Numbered from the stretch's first letter, positions 14,520 through 27,615 are shown. The stretch: 64,000 nt of DNA from Druceiella hillmani (GCA_039881145.1 JAYKKI010000132.1:2766501-2830500); one strand, 5' to 3'. Numbers and translations are program-made. The notes: generated by a model from the sequence alone, not told the origin.

Positions 14520-14596
14520 AATAAGGAGTGAGAATAAAAATACAAAATTTTTTTTCAATATGTTCACCTGCTACCTTAATACATTTTTCAGATCGT

Positions 14597-15499
14597 TCAA
14601 TTAGCATTATGTATACCTTCATAAAAAAATGTTTCGTCTTTGCCCGAAAAATAAGCTAAAACAATGTCCTTCACTTCTTCATCGATTGAAAACTTCTTTC
14701 CACGAAATTCATTTTTAAGGGCTGGGAACAAATAATAATCACTAGCAGCTAGTTCAGGACTGTAGGGTGGGTGTTCCAAAATATCGAAGGCCACCTTGTA
14801 CAGGTGGCTAGCGTAACGCGGCTCGTGTGAACGGGCACGTTATTGTGCAAAAACACGACACCTTTGGTCAATTTTCCCATCCTTTTTTCTTTGATTGCCT
14901 CTTTCAACCCCTCTAGAATTGACGTAGAGTATTCTCCGGTTATGGGAGCATCTTTATCTTTATATTTCGTTAACAGTATCCCTTCTGAACTCCAAAAGAC
15001 TGTCGTCATGATTTTACCAGCCGACTGTGACACCTTAAACTTCTTGGGTGATGGTGTGCCTTTTTTTGTGCCACTGCATTGAGTCTTGTTTAGAACACTC
15101 CACGCGGCGTTGTTTTTGAGGCGGTGTGAGCATTCTCGGCACCCATCTTGCGCTGACCTTTGTCATGCCATGATGAGCATGGAGAATTTAAAAAAATATT
15201 GTATTCGATATTATAACCATCTCTGCAAGCTGTTTCTTCTTTAGTCTTGTATCTTCCAATACTAATTTTTCAACTTATTCAATAATTTCCGGAATAGTCA
15301 TTTCGATCAGCCGACCGGGGCGTGGATCGTCTTCAAGTGAATCTCTACCCTTTTTAATAAGACTATGCCACTTGTATACCATAGTTTTAACATGGCAAGA
15401 GTCCGCGTAAACGGATGCCATCTCTTTAAGTATCGTTTTAACTGACTTTCCTTGTTTGGTAAGGAACTTTATAACGGCGCAGTACTCGATTTTTTCCAT
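14597..15499 (-). pseudogene. mariner transposase, broken
   Basis: Starts with ATG at 15499. The N-terminal paired-like helix-turn-helix region runs to 15275 (MEKIEYCAVIKFLTKQGKSV ... DDPRPGRLIE), where a stop interrupts it. The same frame goes on with LVLEDTRLKKKQLAEM and MTKVSARWVPRMLTPPQKQR. Next comes a jump from VECSKQ to DSMQW that removes the family's TGDETW segment and with it the first catalytic aspartate. The core resumes at VSQSAGKIMTTVFW. The usual LHDNAP is LHNNVP, so the second catalytic aspartate is Asn. After a frameshift the C-terminal part reads HPPYSPELAASDYYLFP and keeps the third aspartate. Non-functional: two of three catalytic acids lost, plus stops and frameshifts. The family call is secure. 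Confidence 0.9.
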
Positions 15500-15666
15500 G
15501 GTTCAGACTTTCTTCCAGATTGAGTTGTTGGTTCAATGATAGTTGAAAGACTAATGATCGGATTATGATAAAACTTGGTATACTATGCTATACTAATAAT
15601 TAAATAACTAAAAAGTTACTTAACTAGCTTTCCTTCCGTTAATCACCTTTACTAATGGCCTACCTT

Positions 15667-15698
15667 TCCATTCCGCGAACTTAAAAACGCCCCCTCGT
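15667..15698 (-). repeat. mariner right terminal inverted repeat
   Basis: On the minus strand it reads ACGAGGGGGCGTTTTTAAGT then TCGCGGAATGGA, and continues into the short 5' leader of the transposase. Confidence 0.85.
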
Positions 15699-15705
15699 AT
15701 ATATT

Positions 15706-15708
<3 letters not shown>

Positions 15709-15742
<34 letters not shown>

Positions 15743-15763
15743 ATATATATATATATATATATG

Positions 15764-15800
<37 letters not shown>
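15709..15800. repeat. (TA)n microsatellite right of the mariner
   Basis: TA array with interruptions CTATAT and ATGTATGTAT; the counterpart of the array at 14358-14481. Confidence 0.95.
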
Positions 15801-15806
<6 letters not shown>

Positions 15807-18380
15807 GAATGATACCAATAAATATTGACCACAATTAGAAAAATATTGAAAAATAAAGTTCTTAGTTTCGAGTAAATATTGCAATACGAAGTTTCTGTAC
15901 ACATTTAGGCAAATTTTAATTTTTAAGGGTACATTAAAATTAAGCTATTAAAAAATATTAATATTGTTTTTACATGACTGCCCGAAAAGGAGTACTATGT
16001 ATTCAGGATTAATGTATGGAACTGTGGACTTTCTTAATTGTCTCGGAGCGAGAAACGGCTCAACAGATTTTGCGGTACCGTTAAAATATTATTCCGGTAT
16101 ATTATCTCGAGTTATATAAGCTATATAACGTCAAAATAAAATCAAAGTGTAATAGTAAAATATGTACTGTAATATATATGGTGTCATTATCGAGAGTACG
16201 TATAAAAGGTTTTAGTCATTTAAATAATGCAGATATTCATTACCAATGCAAGAAGTACATAAGATTAACTTGAGAAGCAATGTATAAATGAAGAAATTGT
16301 AGGTGAATTCAAATTGATAGGAAGCCTCACACGTTTGTAAAAAATAATGGTTTCTGAAATTCTTTATAAGTTTGCAACGCGTAATAGCTCATTAAAGAAG
16401 TAATATTTTGTGGGAAAGGGACAATACAATCAATTAATAATAAATAACTCTTTGGGAATCTCCGCGTGAGCATTTTTTTCCCATAAAAATCAGCCTTCAA
16501 AAATATTATAATAACAACGTTAATTAATAATCGTGCGCCACTAAATATCTAAAGCTAAGTCGGCCGTTCGCGCACAAGTCCTTAAGGAACGGGGCAGCAA
16601 TATGTAGTATACGTGGTGAAGTAGGAGAGCACCTATACACCTAAGGACCCATGTTGCGAGTGGAGATCTCTAAGTGACAATTTCATTAAAGAATTGTGAA
16701 TGCTAATCTTACGTTAATGATTAGGGGGATTCTCGTTTTGCATTTATGATTCTGAAGAGTTGATTACTTAAAATTATTATTGTCTCTGATCTAGGAATAA
16801 TACTTTTATTTTGGTTTTCTATTACTTCAATTTTTTATTTGTTTTTCCAAATTTGGATAGTTCGTTGTGTAGGTGCCTATGATGAAAAGTAAACACAGCT
16901 CAAAAATCAAAGAAAACAAATAAAAGTAAACTAAATATGAGCCCTAAAAAAACACTCAAGGAAGTGGACGGACCGCGAAAGCGGTAGATTTTTATAACAT
17001 TTTTACTTTCAATTTTATCATGTTATATGTTTATCGTATCCTAAACATATAAGTTTTTAAATTTAATATTAAATTTTCACAGCGGTTCTCCACTTCACTT
17101 TCAATCGTAAGCCCTTTATTATATAACCTCATGGATTTAGTTCTAATAATAGACCCAATAGTGCCATGAAAAAAGTAATTAAAAAAATATCTATTTGCTT
17201 CCATCATTTAGCATCTCAACTGATGCAAATTTCAATCAAAGTATATAAACTTCCTTGTAATGGGTACTATATTTTATACTTGCCTAACTACTGATTCAAC
17301 TGAAGTTATACTGAATTTTTAATCACCAGTTTATTATACATCCTAATTTTTCACTTTTCTTCGTTTATATTGCATAGGTAACTATATACTTCAAATAGTA
17401 TATAACTATATACTTCTTTTTTTCGCAGGAAGAAAAATAATCGTCTATCAATTTTTCCTTAATTTTTAATGACCATCGATCGAAATAATGTATAGAAATA
17501 TTAGAAACGGTTTTTTATAGAAGAGATTAGACCAAAAATTAATTTTCTGAAAAAAACAAATGGTTACGACATAATGGCATGCGAGGTCCTGTCAGCATTT
17601 CGTTTTTTTTTCTAAACTTGAAAATATAATTGAAGAGAATAAAATATAATATAAAATTCAATTTAATCATAATTCCCTTAAAGCTTCTATGCAAATATGA
17701 GAGTAAACTTTAATATTAAAAAAATTAATGTGAAGGAAATATTAAAAATATAACAGATAAAATATTCCTATAATTATTTGATTAATGAGTTACTTTTAAT
17801 ATAACATATTTAATATAACACCTTTTTTAATATAACATATTTCATGACTTATGCGATACAAATCGCCCAAATTGAGTTTGCGCAAATAGAGTTCTATGAG
17901 ACCAGCTTTTTCAAAAAAGGCAGACGTAATGTAAATCTTACAATTTTCTTACAATTTACACATTGTGGTACTGTCATATATTATAAAGGAATTCCGGAAA
18001 GTAAATTTCTAAACAACTTTTCGAAACATATGTTTCTGAATTTATTCCATTTAATAGATGCTTTCATTATGATCATAAAATGATATCACTTCCTATTTTA
18101 TCTCGTTTAATTGACCCCAAAATAAAAATTCAAATATTTTTAACTGTCATCTTTTCATGAACATATCCCTATATCAGTTTACCACTTTAACAGGACAACT
18201 ACATGCATATGTTATACGATGTAAATGCTTAAGTACTAGTACTAAGTCCTTTCAGGGCACGGATATTATTATGATTGAGCAGTGATTATCTGTCCCAAGA
18301 ACAAAAAAAAACAACAAAAATCTTTATTAAAAAAAATATTTCAAAGGAGCTAAAGACAATATGCGACGAAAAACTAATAT
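15801..18380. other. AT-rich spacer, no gene recognised
   Basis: No gene or RNA can be supported. At 16555-16680 a GC-richer patch contains AAGTCCTTAAGGAAC and CCTAAGGACCC; I could not assign it to a repeat family. Confidence 0.4.
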
Positions 18381-18399
18381 CTAACCCCATCAAAAATCC

Positions 18400-18790
18400 A
18401 TTACGTGAGTTATGAACGTATTCGAGCTCGAAGCAACGCCATAATGTTGTAAGGCGGTTGTTACACGACGTGAATGACGGAACTGTATCCGAGACGCGAA
18501 CCGAAAGCGCGCCTCTCGCGGTATGATGAACAAAATTCATTAAGTGTTGCAGAAAATGAAATGTTGCGTAATATTACATTTTCGCCGAATGTATGGGGTA
18601 AATATGATGGTTGAGCAGTTGTGGGAGAAAATGAAGGGGCGGACTGGGGAGAAAGACCGGGAATTGTCGGAGCGATTTATGGGCGTCAAGAAATTTTATC
18701 TCGGAGACAATTTTATGTTGAATTGGCAAAGAGTTATTGGCATTGTTGAGGCTGATGTCGGTGGTGCTTTAAATTTTGCCGATAATTAGT
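18400..18790. other. GC-richer island with a short open frame
   Basis: Base composition is visibly less AT-biased than its surroundings. On the plus strand 18544-18789 is open for 81 residues (…WEKMKGRTGEKDRELSERFM…), with D, E, G and V codons not typical of the AT-rich chance frames nearby. No domain is recognised, and no splice signals or promoter are secure. It could be a decayed exon, a conserved non-coding element or an old insertion. Confidence 0.35.
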
Positions 18791-19264
18791 CAATGTCGGC
18801 GATAAATTAGAGATAAAGTGATATACTATATCCTCCGACGGAATACTAATTAGTTTTTGAAGCATAAAATTCCAGCAAAGCAGGATTAGTAAATGTTTAT
18901 TTAAGAAAAAATAAAAGGAAACCTTTTAGATTCAATCCGTATGTTATTCGTATATTAATTCACTTAGCAGGGGGTGTTAAAATAATACAATTTTTAGTTG
19001 CTGTTTACCTAATATTTTATTTATAGGACGGGAGAATAAGAAAAGGGGTGGTGTTTGTGAATCAGAATCAGAATCACTTTTTAAGATAACTTTCCAAAAC
19101 CTAAATCGACCTTGCGTTTCGAATTTTAGTACGGAGTTTATACCAGAATTTCACAGCATATACGGTGAAGGAGTACTTCCAGCAAATACTATTATACTGA
19201 AAATAAATAGAACGAGGAGGGATTCTGGATGTAATCCGAAGCCATGAACCCCCAGGACTTTCAA
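18791..19264. other. AT-rich spacer, no gene recognised
   Basis: Nothing supportable except a small GAATCAGAATCAGAATCA run near 19060. Confidence 0.4.
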
Positions 19265-19276
19265 TCGATAATTAAG
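19265..19276. repeat. Target-site duplication of copy B (left)
   Basis: TCGATAATTAAG, repeated exactly at 19393-19404. Confidence 0.8.
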
Positions 19277-19392
19277 CACAATTAAATGAAACTACGTGAT
19301 GTAGTATTATTTCTACTTTCTTTGAATGACGTAGTTTAATTTAATTGTGAATAATGAATTTCTACAAAATTAACGCCAACTACATTCAATAT
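19277..19392. mobile_element. Foldback element, copy B (short stem)
   Basis: Keeps the outer arms (CACAATTAAATGAAACTACG at 19277, inverted near 19330-19350) and the right-side extension ending GCCAACTACATTCAATAT. The inner arms with the ribozyme are missing. Flanked by the 12-bp direct repeat TCGATAATTAAG at 19265-19276 and 19393-19404, so the short form was inserted as such or collapsed later without disturbing its ends. Confidence 0.8.
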
Positions 19393-19404
19393 TCGATAAT
19401 TAAG

Positions 19405-22322
19405 GTAATACGGACCACAAAGGTACTTCGATGTATTAAAGATGAGAAATAGCGAGAGAATTAAAGGTAAACTAAACGCGAAAATTGTTCTTTTAGGGTT
19501 TTGTAACATATTCAAACGGAATATTTATTCTTTATTAACGCACTATTTAGCAAGTTTAAGTTCAAGATACTTACGTAAAGAGGTGTTTCGAAGCATGAAG
19601 GTCATGACAATGGCTAGTGCTTAGCTATATGAAAATATTATGTATTACAAAAATATTAACAATATTTCTTTTAACTCGCTTGAACACAAATATAGTACTA
19701 GTTACAGGCATTACATAAGAAGCATTACGCACAGACTGTCTAGGTCTTCAAAAATGTATATATATAAAAGTGCCATTTTTTCAATAAACTGTTTGCAACT
19801 ATTAAAGTTTTTGAAATGGTTCATTTTCAGAGTACAGTGAGGAGTATACTTATAAGAAGCTTATTAAACAGTGAACGAAGTATTATGTGGTAAATGAGAA
19901 TTTTATAATTGCTTTTACTGTATATTGCGTTACTATTATTATTACTATAACTTTTCAATGTTGAATTTCTTATTATTCTTGTTTTATAATAACAAACTTT
20001 CATTAGTTCAAGTTCAATATTTAAAATGTTATTAGTATTATTTGTTCCGTTTGATTGGAAATATGGTTTATCGCTGAAGACATATTTGGGTATATCATAA
20101 ATTTATATAATAATAACATTTACGCTATATTAATATTTATGCAATTCAGTAAAACTGTTTATTATTTAGTATTAATTGAATTATTGTTAAAAATGTATTG
20201 TATCTAACTTTTGTTTCACTTCATCGGGCTTGTTTCTGAGTCATACGTCAGTCACGTATTTAATTGTTTATGTTATTTTTTGGTTTATTTTTTTTATTAC
20301 CTTTGAATATATTTTTGTATTTGTAGCTGTCGACAAGATAATGGACAGATAAACTGCTATTAAAATGTTATAATAGCTACACGATATGTGACACGGTCAC
20401 TAGTAAGTCGATCTTAGTTTACTTACTTTGTTATTGATTAGTATCAATATTAACCCGTTATGATATGAAATATTATATTAATAATACGTAAATAATTTAA
20501 AATATAAAAAAAACGGCACGAAATAATTTACCTGGAAAGCAAAATACAAAAATTTACAATAAACTTGTATTTAATAATCCTAACAGTACACTGCTCTCAA
20601 CTTTGAATTATAATATATATCGTATCTATCAGAGGGAAATTACGTTTTTTCATTGAAATTTATGATATAAATTTCAATAGAAAAACAGACAATATTAGGT
20701 TAAATAAGTTGGAAAGTCTGTCCGATAGCAGACTGGTCCATATTTTCAAGCATAATTTATCATACTTTAAATGAATTTCAAGGGCTGCTATGAATAATTA
20801 TTAAAAAAAGTTATCTGTAATATATCGATAGCCCGAAATGTTAAAATCTGTTCGGCCCTTTCATCGCTTCGAAGGGATGAATAAACCCTCACAGATACAC
20901 GACTCCTGAATACATAACACATTGTTTTGCGCAGTAGTATAAAGAATAGCGAGAAAAACGATGTATCCAATACAATACATAATAAGAATTGAAAAAGAAA
21001 GGTAATTACGTTTCTCAGTGAGAGACAGCAACCAGCAATTGTCGAAAAATTTGTATGAAAGTTTGAGTTATTCAATAATTTTACTTTAAGAATATTAAGG
21101 TGTAAGTACTTTAATATTCTTATATTTATTACTGTACTTAAACGATAATTAAATATTATTATTATAATATATTTATTTCTAAAATTTAGTTCAGAACTTT
21201 AAACATGGTGTGAAAGTGAACGAAAACTCAAATATATCATTACATTGTACTACAAATAACTGTAACCTATGTACCATGACATTAAACCACCTGTTATTTT
21301 GGGGGGAAAATCTAAGGATCGATTAGGAAAGAGGAGGAAAAAGATATAGATAAATTTAATTCAAATCTTTTTATGTATTTTTTAATTTTCAGTTTAAAAG
21401 TACTTTTTTGTTTGCATGTTTAAACAATTAGACGAATCTAAAGTTAAAAAACTTTGACAATTTCTCGGTGTGTTAAGACAAATGTATTAAACTACTAAAA
21501 TGTTTAACATCAATTTTTGCACACATTTTATAGATAGTTAACTTTATACCAAATTACTTTTTAATATATGTCTCAAACGGTTCCGAAGTTATGGTGGTGA
21601 AAAGGGAAGTAAAAAAAAGTCTTCGCCACTCGGAAAGTAGGTAGCAACAGGCCGTAGGACTAACCAGTTGCGGCAGGGGTGGCCCAATTTGGCCTACACG
21701 GGATCCAAACTGAACTAATTAATTCCGTTTAGTGTAAGAGCATAAAACACAGCATTTACATTTCCATGTTGCATGAGGATGAAGTGAGAAGGTACACAAA
21801 ATTCTTAATACAGACCACTGAATAAAATGTTTAAATTCTTAAGACAAATTTTGGCAAAACATACCATTTAGTTACTTTTAGGTATAAACTTTAATCAAAG
21901 GAATGAATATTTTATCCAATGCTTACACATTTTGTAAAGTACATTTTGTTCACTGTAATTTCAAGGGTTATCGATGAATCTGCTATGAATGTTTAAAAAT
22001 GAATATCAGACTCCATGTGTAAAACGATCTTACCTTCGCTTCTCTTACACCCTTGACATTTGAGACGATTGGCAAAAGTGATAACGAAAGGAGCGCAAGT
22101 CTTTGAGTAAAATTTGGATGCCGTTAACGCGGCTATTATATCGCTGAGAGAAATTGGAAAACGTGTATGTAGATAGGTTTAAATGAAGTACTTAAATATT
22201 GAATTTTCATTGTGCGCGAGCATCTGATGTTTATTTAGTAATGCCATCAAGATAAGCGCTGAAAGAAAATTTGATAAACTTTATTGAATATACGGAGTCA
22301 GTTAAATTGACGTATTTATATC

Positions 22323-22328
<6 letters not shown>
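19405..22328. other. AT-rich spacer, no gene recognised
   Basis: No coding gene supported. Contains a 12-bp stem hairpin at 21087-21098/21111-21122 (TAAGAATATTAA and its inverse) and another at about 20656-20682. A GC-richer patch at 21625-21715 has no assignment. Confidence 0.4.
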
Positions 22329-22380
<52 letters not shown>

Positions 22381-22384
22381 TACA

Positions 22385-22467
<83 letters not shown>

Positions 22468-22472
22468 TTATA
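22329..22472. repeat. (TA)n microsatellite
   Basis: About 140 bp with a short (TG)n start and ATGTAT or AAATA interruptions. Long open frames here of alternating I and Y are translation artefacts. Confidence 0.95.
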
Positions 22473-24277
22473 TATAACTTGCATAATATGTTATGGTAAC
22501 ATGTACTATAAAATATTTATAACAAATTATATTGCACATTTGTGTAGAAGACTCCTATTTAGTGAATGTTTTTTAACAAGCATTATTATTATTACTATTA
22601 TTGTAACAAATATTTTTTCAAAATAATCTTAAATCATTCCTTTACTATTTAAATATACTTAATTATTAAGTTTTGTACCGCAAATAGGCAAATTTTTTTA
22701 TTCATAAATTTTTTTTTGCCACGGTAATAAGTATCCTGTGATCGTGTTCATGGTACAAGAGCGGTTGAGTTCTGAAGATATGAAAGCGAGACCAACAAAT
22801 ATACAAAAAAAAACCCTTTATAATATTTGGCATTACTTCGAATTTAGATGAATATTTTTCTTTAAAAAATTAAATGTTGTTAAATTAATTGTAAATTCGA
22901 ATTTTTGTTACTGCTCAAGGATAATATTCTTTTTAATTTGTAATTATTTGATCATTGCTATTCACCGATCAAGTTCCAAATAATTTATAAAAAAGGACGT
23001 TTAATATGGAGAGTATATGACTATATTCACTGAGGTATTACATATCTAAATGCATAGGAATAATAGTAAATACAAAGTAATGAATACTTGAATATGTTCG
23101 TAATTTTCTTTATCATTACAATTTAAAATATGCAGCCTTCATAGTCAGAGAAATATATTCCGTTGGCGTGTCTACTGGTAGATTAAAGTATACATTCCTG
23201 TAAATTATTTTACCAATTTTTATACCAGTATAAAGGTTTGTCAGTGTCTGTGATATGTAGTATAGAAATACGTTAACACATAACCTCAATTCCGTAATTC
23301 TCTTTAAATTTTCAAACAACTGTGAATTATCATAGAGTTCAAAGACTAGTCGTATTATATTTAAATCAAACGTATAATTATATAATTTAGTTAACCTGGA
23401 GCTATATCGATCATTTTAGAGATATGATTACATTCCATACACTCTTTCAGCAGAATTGTGTAACCGATGTACTTGAAAAATATTTTCGACCTTATATAGA
23501 TAAAAAACAAATATAATACAAAAAGGGAAAATAAATTTAACGTGACTCATAACGACCCAATTAATGAATACTTTTTAATTGCTATATTAATTAGTTGATT
23601 TTTAAACCCCAAACTTTTTATATTTGATCAACAATAGTGTCCACACGTTTTAAATTTTTAATAAAATTAACAAATTCACATTACAGCTTCGTATATGTTA
23701 GAAACGCGCCGGAAGGGATACTGCTTAAATCCCAAAGTTTGTTACCGATCAACAAATAAAAACTAAATATGTGTCTTTAGCATCGAAGACCTCTTTTTCT
23801 CAACAATGTTGGGTTAAACACTAAACATTTTTTCCGGTTAACAGTTGAAACAAACGAAATTGTTCGCTGGTCAATTGTCCGGACAGAAATCTCCAGTCCA
23901 CTTTTATTTTATTTATTTTCCTTCGTTCGCATTTTGATGCAAATTTAACCTTTTACTTTGTTTTTTTTTGTCCTCCTTAATCGTCTCTTTGTTCAAATTT
24001 GTTATAAATATGTTACTATGCCGCATCTGTGCTGAAACATTATTCGACAAAATTGCATGTCGTTTACGTTTAATTTAATAAATACTGGAACCTAACATAT
24101 TTTAACCATAAGGATACTATAGAGATTTTAAGTATCCAGTGTATATAATGACATATATAATATAATTGAGCTTTGATATAAGTTGTTTGTTATTATTTCC
24201 CAACAATATGATCTCTAAAAATTATTTGGCTTAATAATTCCAAATGCTGTTCAAAGTTTCTACGTGATAATATTTTC
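22473..24277. other. AT-rich spacer, no gene recognised
   Basis: Nothing supportable as a gene, RNA or mobile element. Confidence 0.4.
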
Positions 24278-24376
24278 AAATTTTCCACCTGAAGATGTTG
24301 TCACACAAAGAAACCCAGGTAAGAATTTAAATAAATTAGATATAATATTACATCACGTAGTTTCATTTAGTTGTTA
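24278..24376 (+). mobile_element. Foldback element, copy C (one decayed arm)
   Basis: A single right arm from TTCCACCTGAAGATGTTGT to CATCACGTAGTTTCATTTAG, much diverged. The ribozyme at 24285-24323 keeps CUGAAGA and GAAA. Its stem II closing pair is broken (ACAAA instead of ACAAC), the base at the cleavage position is A, and the 3' strand of stem I is gone. No flanking duplication recognised. Confidence 0.65.
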
Positions 24377-25330
24377 ATGAAAATAAGTTTATATTCGTTA
24401 ACAATATTTCTTCAGTTTCAAATAAATATTTCATAAACTGTAATGTAAATGTCTGTTTAAGACAACAATTTGCTACAAATTTTGATCCTAATGATATTGT
24501 ACGATTTTGAAAGCATTAAAAACTTGTTAATTTTTTGGCAATATCCCAAAATAAATTCCAAAATTTTTGGAGTTAAAAATTATTTTCAGTATATTTCAGT
24601 GTCCTTGATATCAGAATTATATCTTTTTTGAAATATGGTTAGGCAATTTGCTCTAACGAATGTATATTGTTTAGTAAAGAAAACATACGAATCAGAGTAA
24701 AACAAAATTAATGTAAAGAGGTTATCTTATAATTTCAATAATTAGAATTACTGAGAAATTTTAGTAATATTTACCTTCGGAAAAGAAAACGTAAATTCGC
24801 TGAAAAGTAACAAAAATTTGTTTAAGAAATTTCATGGAAACTTCATTGAAACGTTTTGTGTTTAAATTCAATTCGCATTTTAATTTAATATCTACTTTCA
24901 TTTTTCTTTTTAACTTTTTATTAATGCCTTAATAAATTTTATTTCTTTTAATGTCTTTTGCCAGATTACAAAATTTACAATAATCCAAATTGCAACATTT
25001 ACATGTTTAACCAATATGGTTAGTTAGAAGAGATTCCTCATCTGGCGATGTGTCCGCCAAACATACATGTCCAGTGTATGTAATAAATTCCATTTAATTT
25101 AATTACATATATCGGAATATTTGCATTGTACAACCCCATAGAATAATATCAATTGAACTTATAACCCTCACTAAAATACTTGTATATCGTATAACTCTCG
25201 GAAATATAATAAAACCGCACCGCTCCCCTACAATAAACTCACTAACATAAGCAGTGGGAAAACCCACACAAACCAGTTTTCCGCTATTGTGTTTGAAACA
25301 TATAAATGCTGTTGGATGTTTCTAAGAGTT
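24377..25330. other. AT-rich spacer, no gene recognised
   Basis: No supportable gene or repeat. Confidence 0.4.
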
Positions 25331-25483
25331 AATCTTTGCTAATAGCCCACCTGAAGATGTTGTAATACAACGAAACCTAGGTCGTGGTAAAGAACTTAAA
25401 GAAAGTAGAAATAATACTACATCATATAGTTTCATTTAATTCTGAATAATGAATTTTTCCAAAATTAACGCCAAATGTATTCA
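25331..25483 (+). mobile_element. Foldback element, copy D (right arm with tail)
   Basis: Begins in the loop (ATCTTTGCTAATAG), contains the complete ribozyme arm, ends with CATTTAATTCTGAATAATG and the extension up to CCAAATGTATTCA. The left arm is absent and no clear flanking duplication is visible. The loop-proximal start suggests truncation during insertion or a later deletion. Confidence 0.75.
25347..25387 (+). ncRNA. Hammerhead ribozyme, type I minimal (copy D)
   Basis: Identical over the whole motif to the one in copy A: stem I CCAC (25347-25350) and GUGG (25384-25387), CUGAAGA at 25351-25357, the extra U, stem II GUUGU/ACAAC, GAAA, stem III ACC/GGU and the GUC triplet with predicted cleavage after 25383. 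The flanks of copies A and D have diverged while the motif itself has not. Confidence 0.8.
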
Positions 25484-26958
25484 GATATTTTGAAATATCA
25501 GATATTTTAAAATATAAAATTAATGTAAAAGTATCATTAAGAAAATGTGTAATAAATTTTTAGTTAAAATATTTATTTTTAAAATATATACTGAAAGTTT
25601 TGCTCTGCTTTGCTTCAAAGTCAAAAATGTTCGAGAATGTTTATAACATTTTTTTCTCTTTTATTAAGAAATATGCACAATTTTCCAAAATACAGAATTA
25701 AAATTCTGGATATAAACCTACCATCATTAAATGATCTAGGCTGTGATTAATATTAGTCTAATCTTAAGCAAAATACTTCAGACTTCTAAGAAATAAAGGA
25801 TATTTAATGTGATTTTTTTTCTTATCAAAATGACTGAATAATATAAGCTTTGTGTAAAAAATCAATTATAAATTTAATATACCTTCCTTTTCAAATACCA
25901 TGTTTGTTTTTCCAATAATTTAAGGTTATTTATCCGTCATAATACTGAAAACAACAAAGATATTCGTTAAGCAGATGTCTGGAAAAACCGTAATCCTCTT
26001 TTTATTATTCGTTTTCCTTATTCGACGATTTCATGTAAATTTACATTTCACTTTGTTCTCCTTCTTGCTTTATCCTGTTAAAATATTATTTGGCCGAATT
26101 GAAACAGTATTTATGTTTGTGTTACAACTATTTTTATGTTATTTGTATCCGTTTTGATTTATATTTATGTGGTTTTAAAAAATTAAAAATAAAATATTTT
26201 AGTAAATTTATGTTAATACTCAGAAATATCTTATACTATCTAGACAAGCTTAAGAGAAGAATTAATTATCATGGCCTTAAAACATAATTTGACTACTAGT
26301 AGATCTAGATCTGATAAAATGGAGAATTTTCAATTCTTTGAAAGTTTATTGGAGTTATACTTATTTATACGCGTTATGAAAAAATTATGAGAGTAAAATT
26401 TTACTTGCGACAAAAATTGACAGAATGAAGTTGCTCACTAAACATATATTTACGTGCGTGTAGCGACTGATACTGTATTCATTATAGTTATTGAGGTATT
26501 TGTAAATATACTACACGTGTTTTGTATTCTTACAAATTTAAGTTTTAATTGTGCTTTATATAATATTTTTTAATTATTGAAATTTATATGTGTTCCATAT
26601 AATAAAAAAAGTAATTTATTTATTTTGAATATACGCGATAGAAAGAGTGCTTATAAGCTTTTAAAAGATATTTTCTATTATTAAATGAGTATTTATTTAT
26701 ATTTTAGTTTAATTAAATTTAATTTTAAATTGAATTCAGTTAATTTAAAAACAAATAAATTTTAAAATTAAAATAAATAACAATAATAAATATTATTTCT
26801 TTATAATAACATCAAAAATAATATTAAAAATTTAATTATGAAATGATAATGATCGTAATTGTAGATAAAAATAACAAATGATTGTTACTCTGCATGAGAA
26901 AACAAATTCCAATTTCTAAAATGTAATTATTTATTTGACGCGTAACCTTAATTATTTC
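25484..26958. other. AT-rich spacer, no gene recognised
   Basis: Very AT-rich; no supportable gene. Short open frames at 25975-26287 look like chance. Confidence 0.4.
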
Positions 26959-27103
26959 CAATTAAATGAAATTACGTGATGTAGTATTATTTCTACTTTC
27001 TTTAATTTCTTAATTTTATTTATATTAGCAGGTGGTATATTCAGGTAGGATCTTTGCTAATATCCCACCTGAAGATGTTGTAATACAACGAAACCTAGGC
27101 CGA
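26959..27103. mobile_element. Foldback element, copy E (truncated)
   Basis: The left arm starts CAATTAAATGAAATTACGTG and collapses after TTTCTTTAATTTCTTAATTT. A loop region with ATATTAGCAGGTGGTATATT and ATCTTTGCTAATATCCC follows, then the right arm up to AACCTAGGCCG, where it ends abruptly. The ribozyme at 27065-27103 has CCAC, CUGAAGA, stem II and GAAA, but GGUC has become GGCC and the 3' strand of stem I is lost. Inactive. Confidence 0.7.
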
Positions 27104-27530
27104 ATTTATAATCATATTCCAGTCTTTTTTTTATTTTATTTCGTTATTCGTATAACGTTATTCGTGTATTATGACAAAGAAGTATTACTTCTGACGAGCG
27201 CACATAAGTACGCGCACGATTTTTTTTAGTATTTTCATAAGCTATAACACTAATTATATCAAGTTTTGTTTGCGAGTTAGTTTGAATTCGCAATACTAGA
27301 ATTTAAAATAGTGACTGTTACTAATTACAATTTAAATTACATATTGCTCGTATTCATTTGCTTAATAGTTATCATTTTATAATGTCTTTTATATAAATTT
27401 TACATAAAAGCTCTACTTTTCAAATTTTCAATCAAGGGATGAGCAGTCCATACCAATACCACATAGCTCCAGTTGTTTTCTCTAAAATGTTATTGTAAAA
27501 TACAAAGTGCCAAAATAAATCACACTTGTA

Positions 27531-27533
<3 letters not shown>
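27104..27533. other. AT-rich spacer
   Basis: No supportable feature. Confidence 0.4.

Positions 27534-27611
<78 letters not shown>
27534..27611. repeat. (TA)n microsatellite
   Basis: About 38 uninterrupted TA units. Confidence 0.95.

Positions 27612-27615
<4 letters not shown>

Larger units (their letters stand above)
14485..15698 (-). mobile_element. mariner-family DNA transposon, defective
   Basis: About 1.2 kb, bounded by terminal inverted repeats that start ACGAGGGG(G)C and continue GTTTTTAAGTTCGCGGAATGG: left 14487-14519, right 15667-15698 (inverted). The flanking sequence on both sides is TA repeat, as expected for an element with TA target preference. It carries one broken minus-strand transposase gene. 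The full-length family is about 1.3 kb, so roughly 100 bp has been lost, in keeping with the internal deletion seen in the protein. Confidence 0.9.

Noticed and set aside
27032..27229. Frame with PPEDVVIQRNLGR, also present at 39021-39218
   Set aside because: The shared peptide is the ribozyme arm read as protein. The conserved unit is an RNA fold, and the frames differ in the rest.
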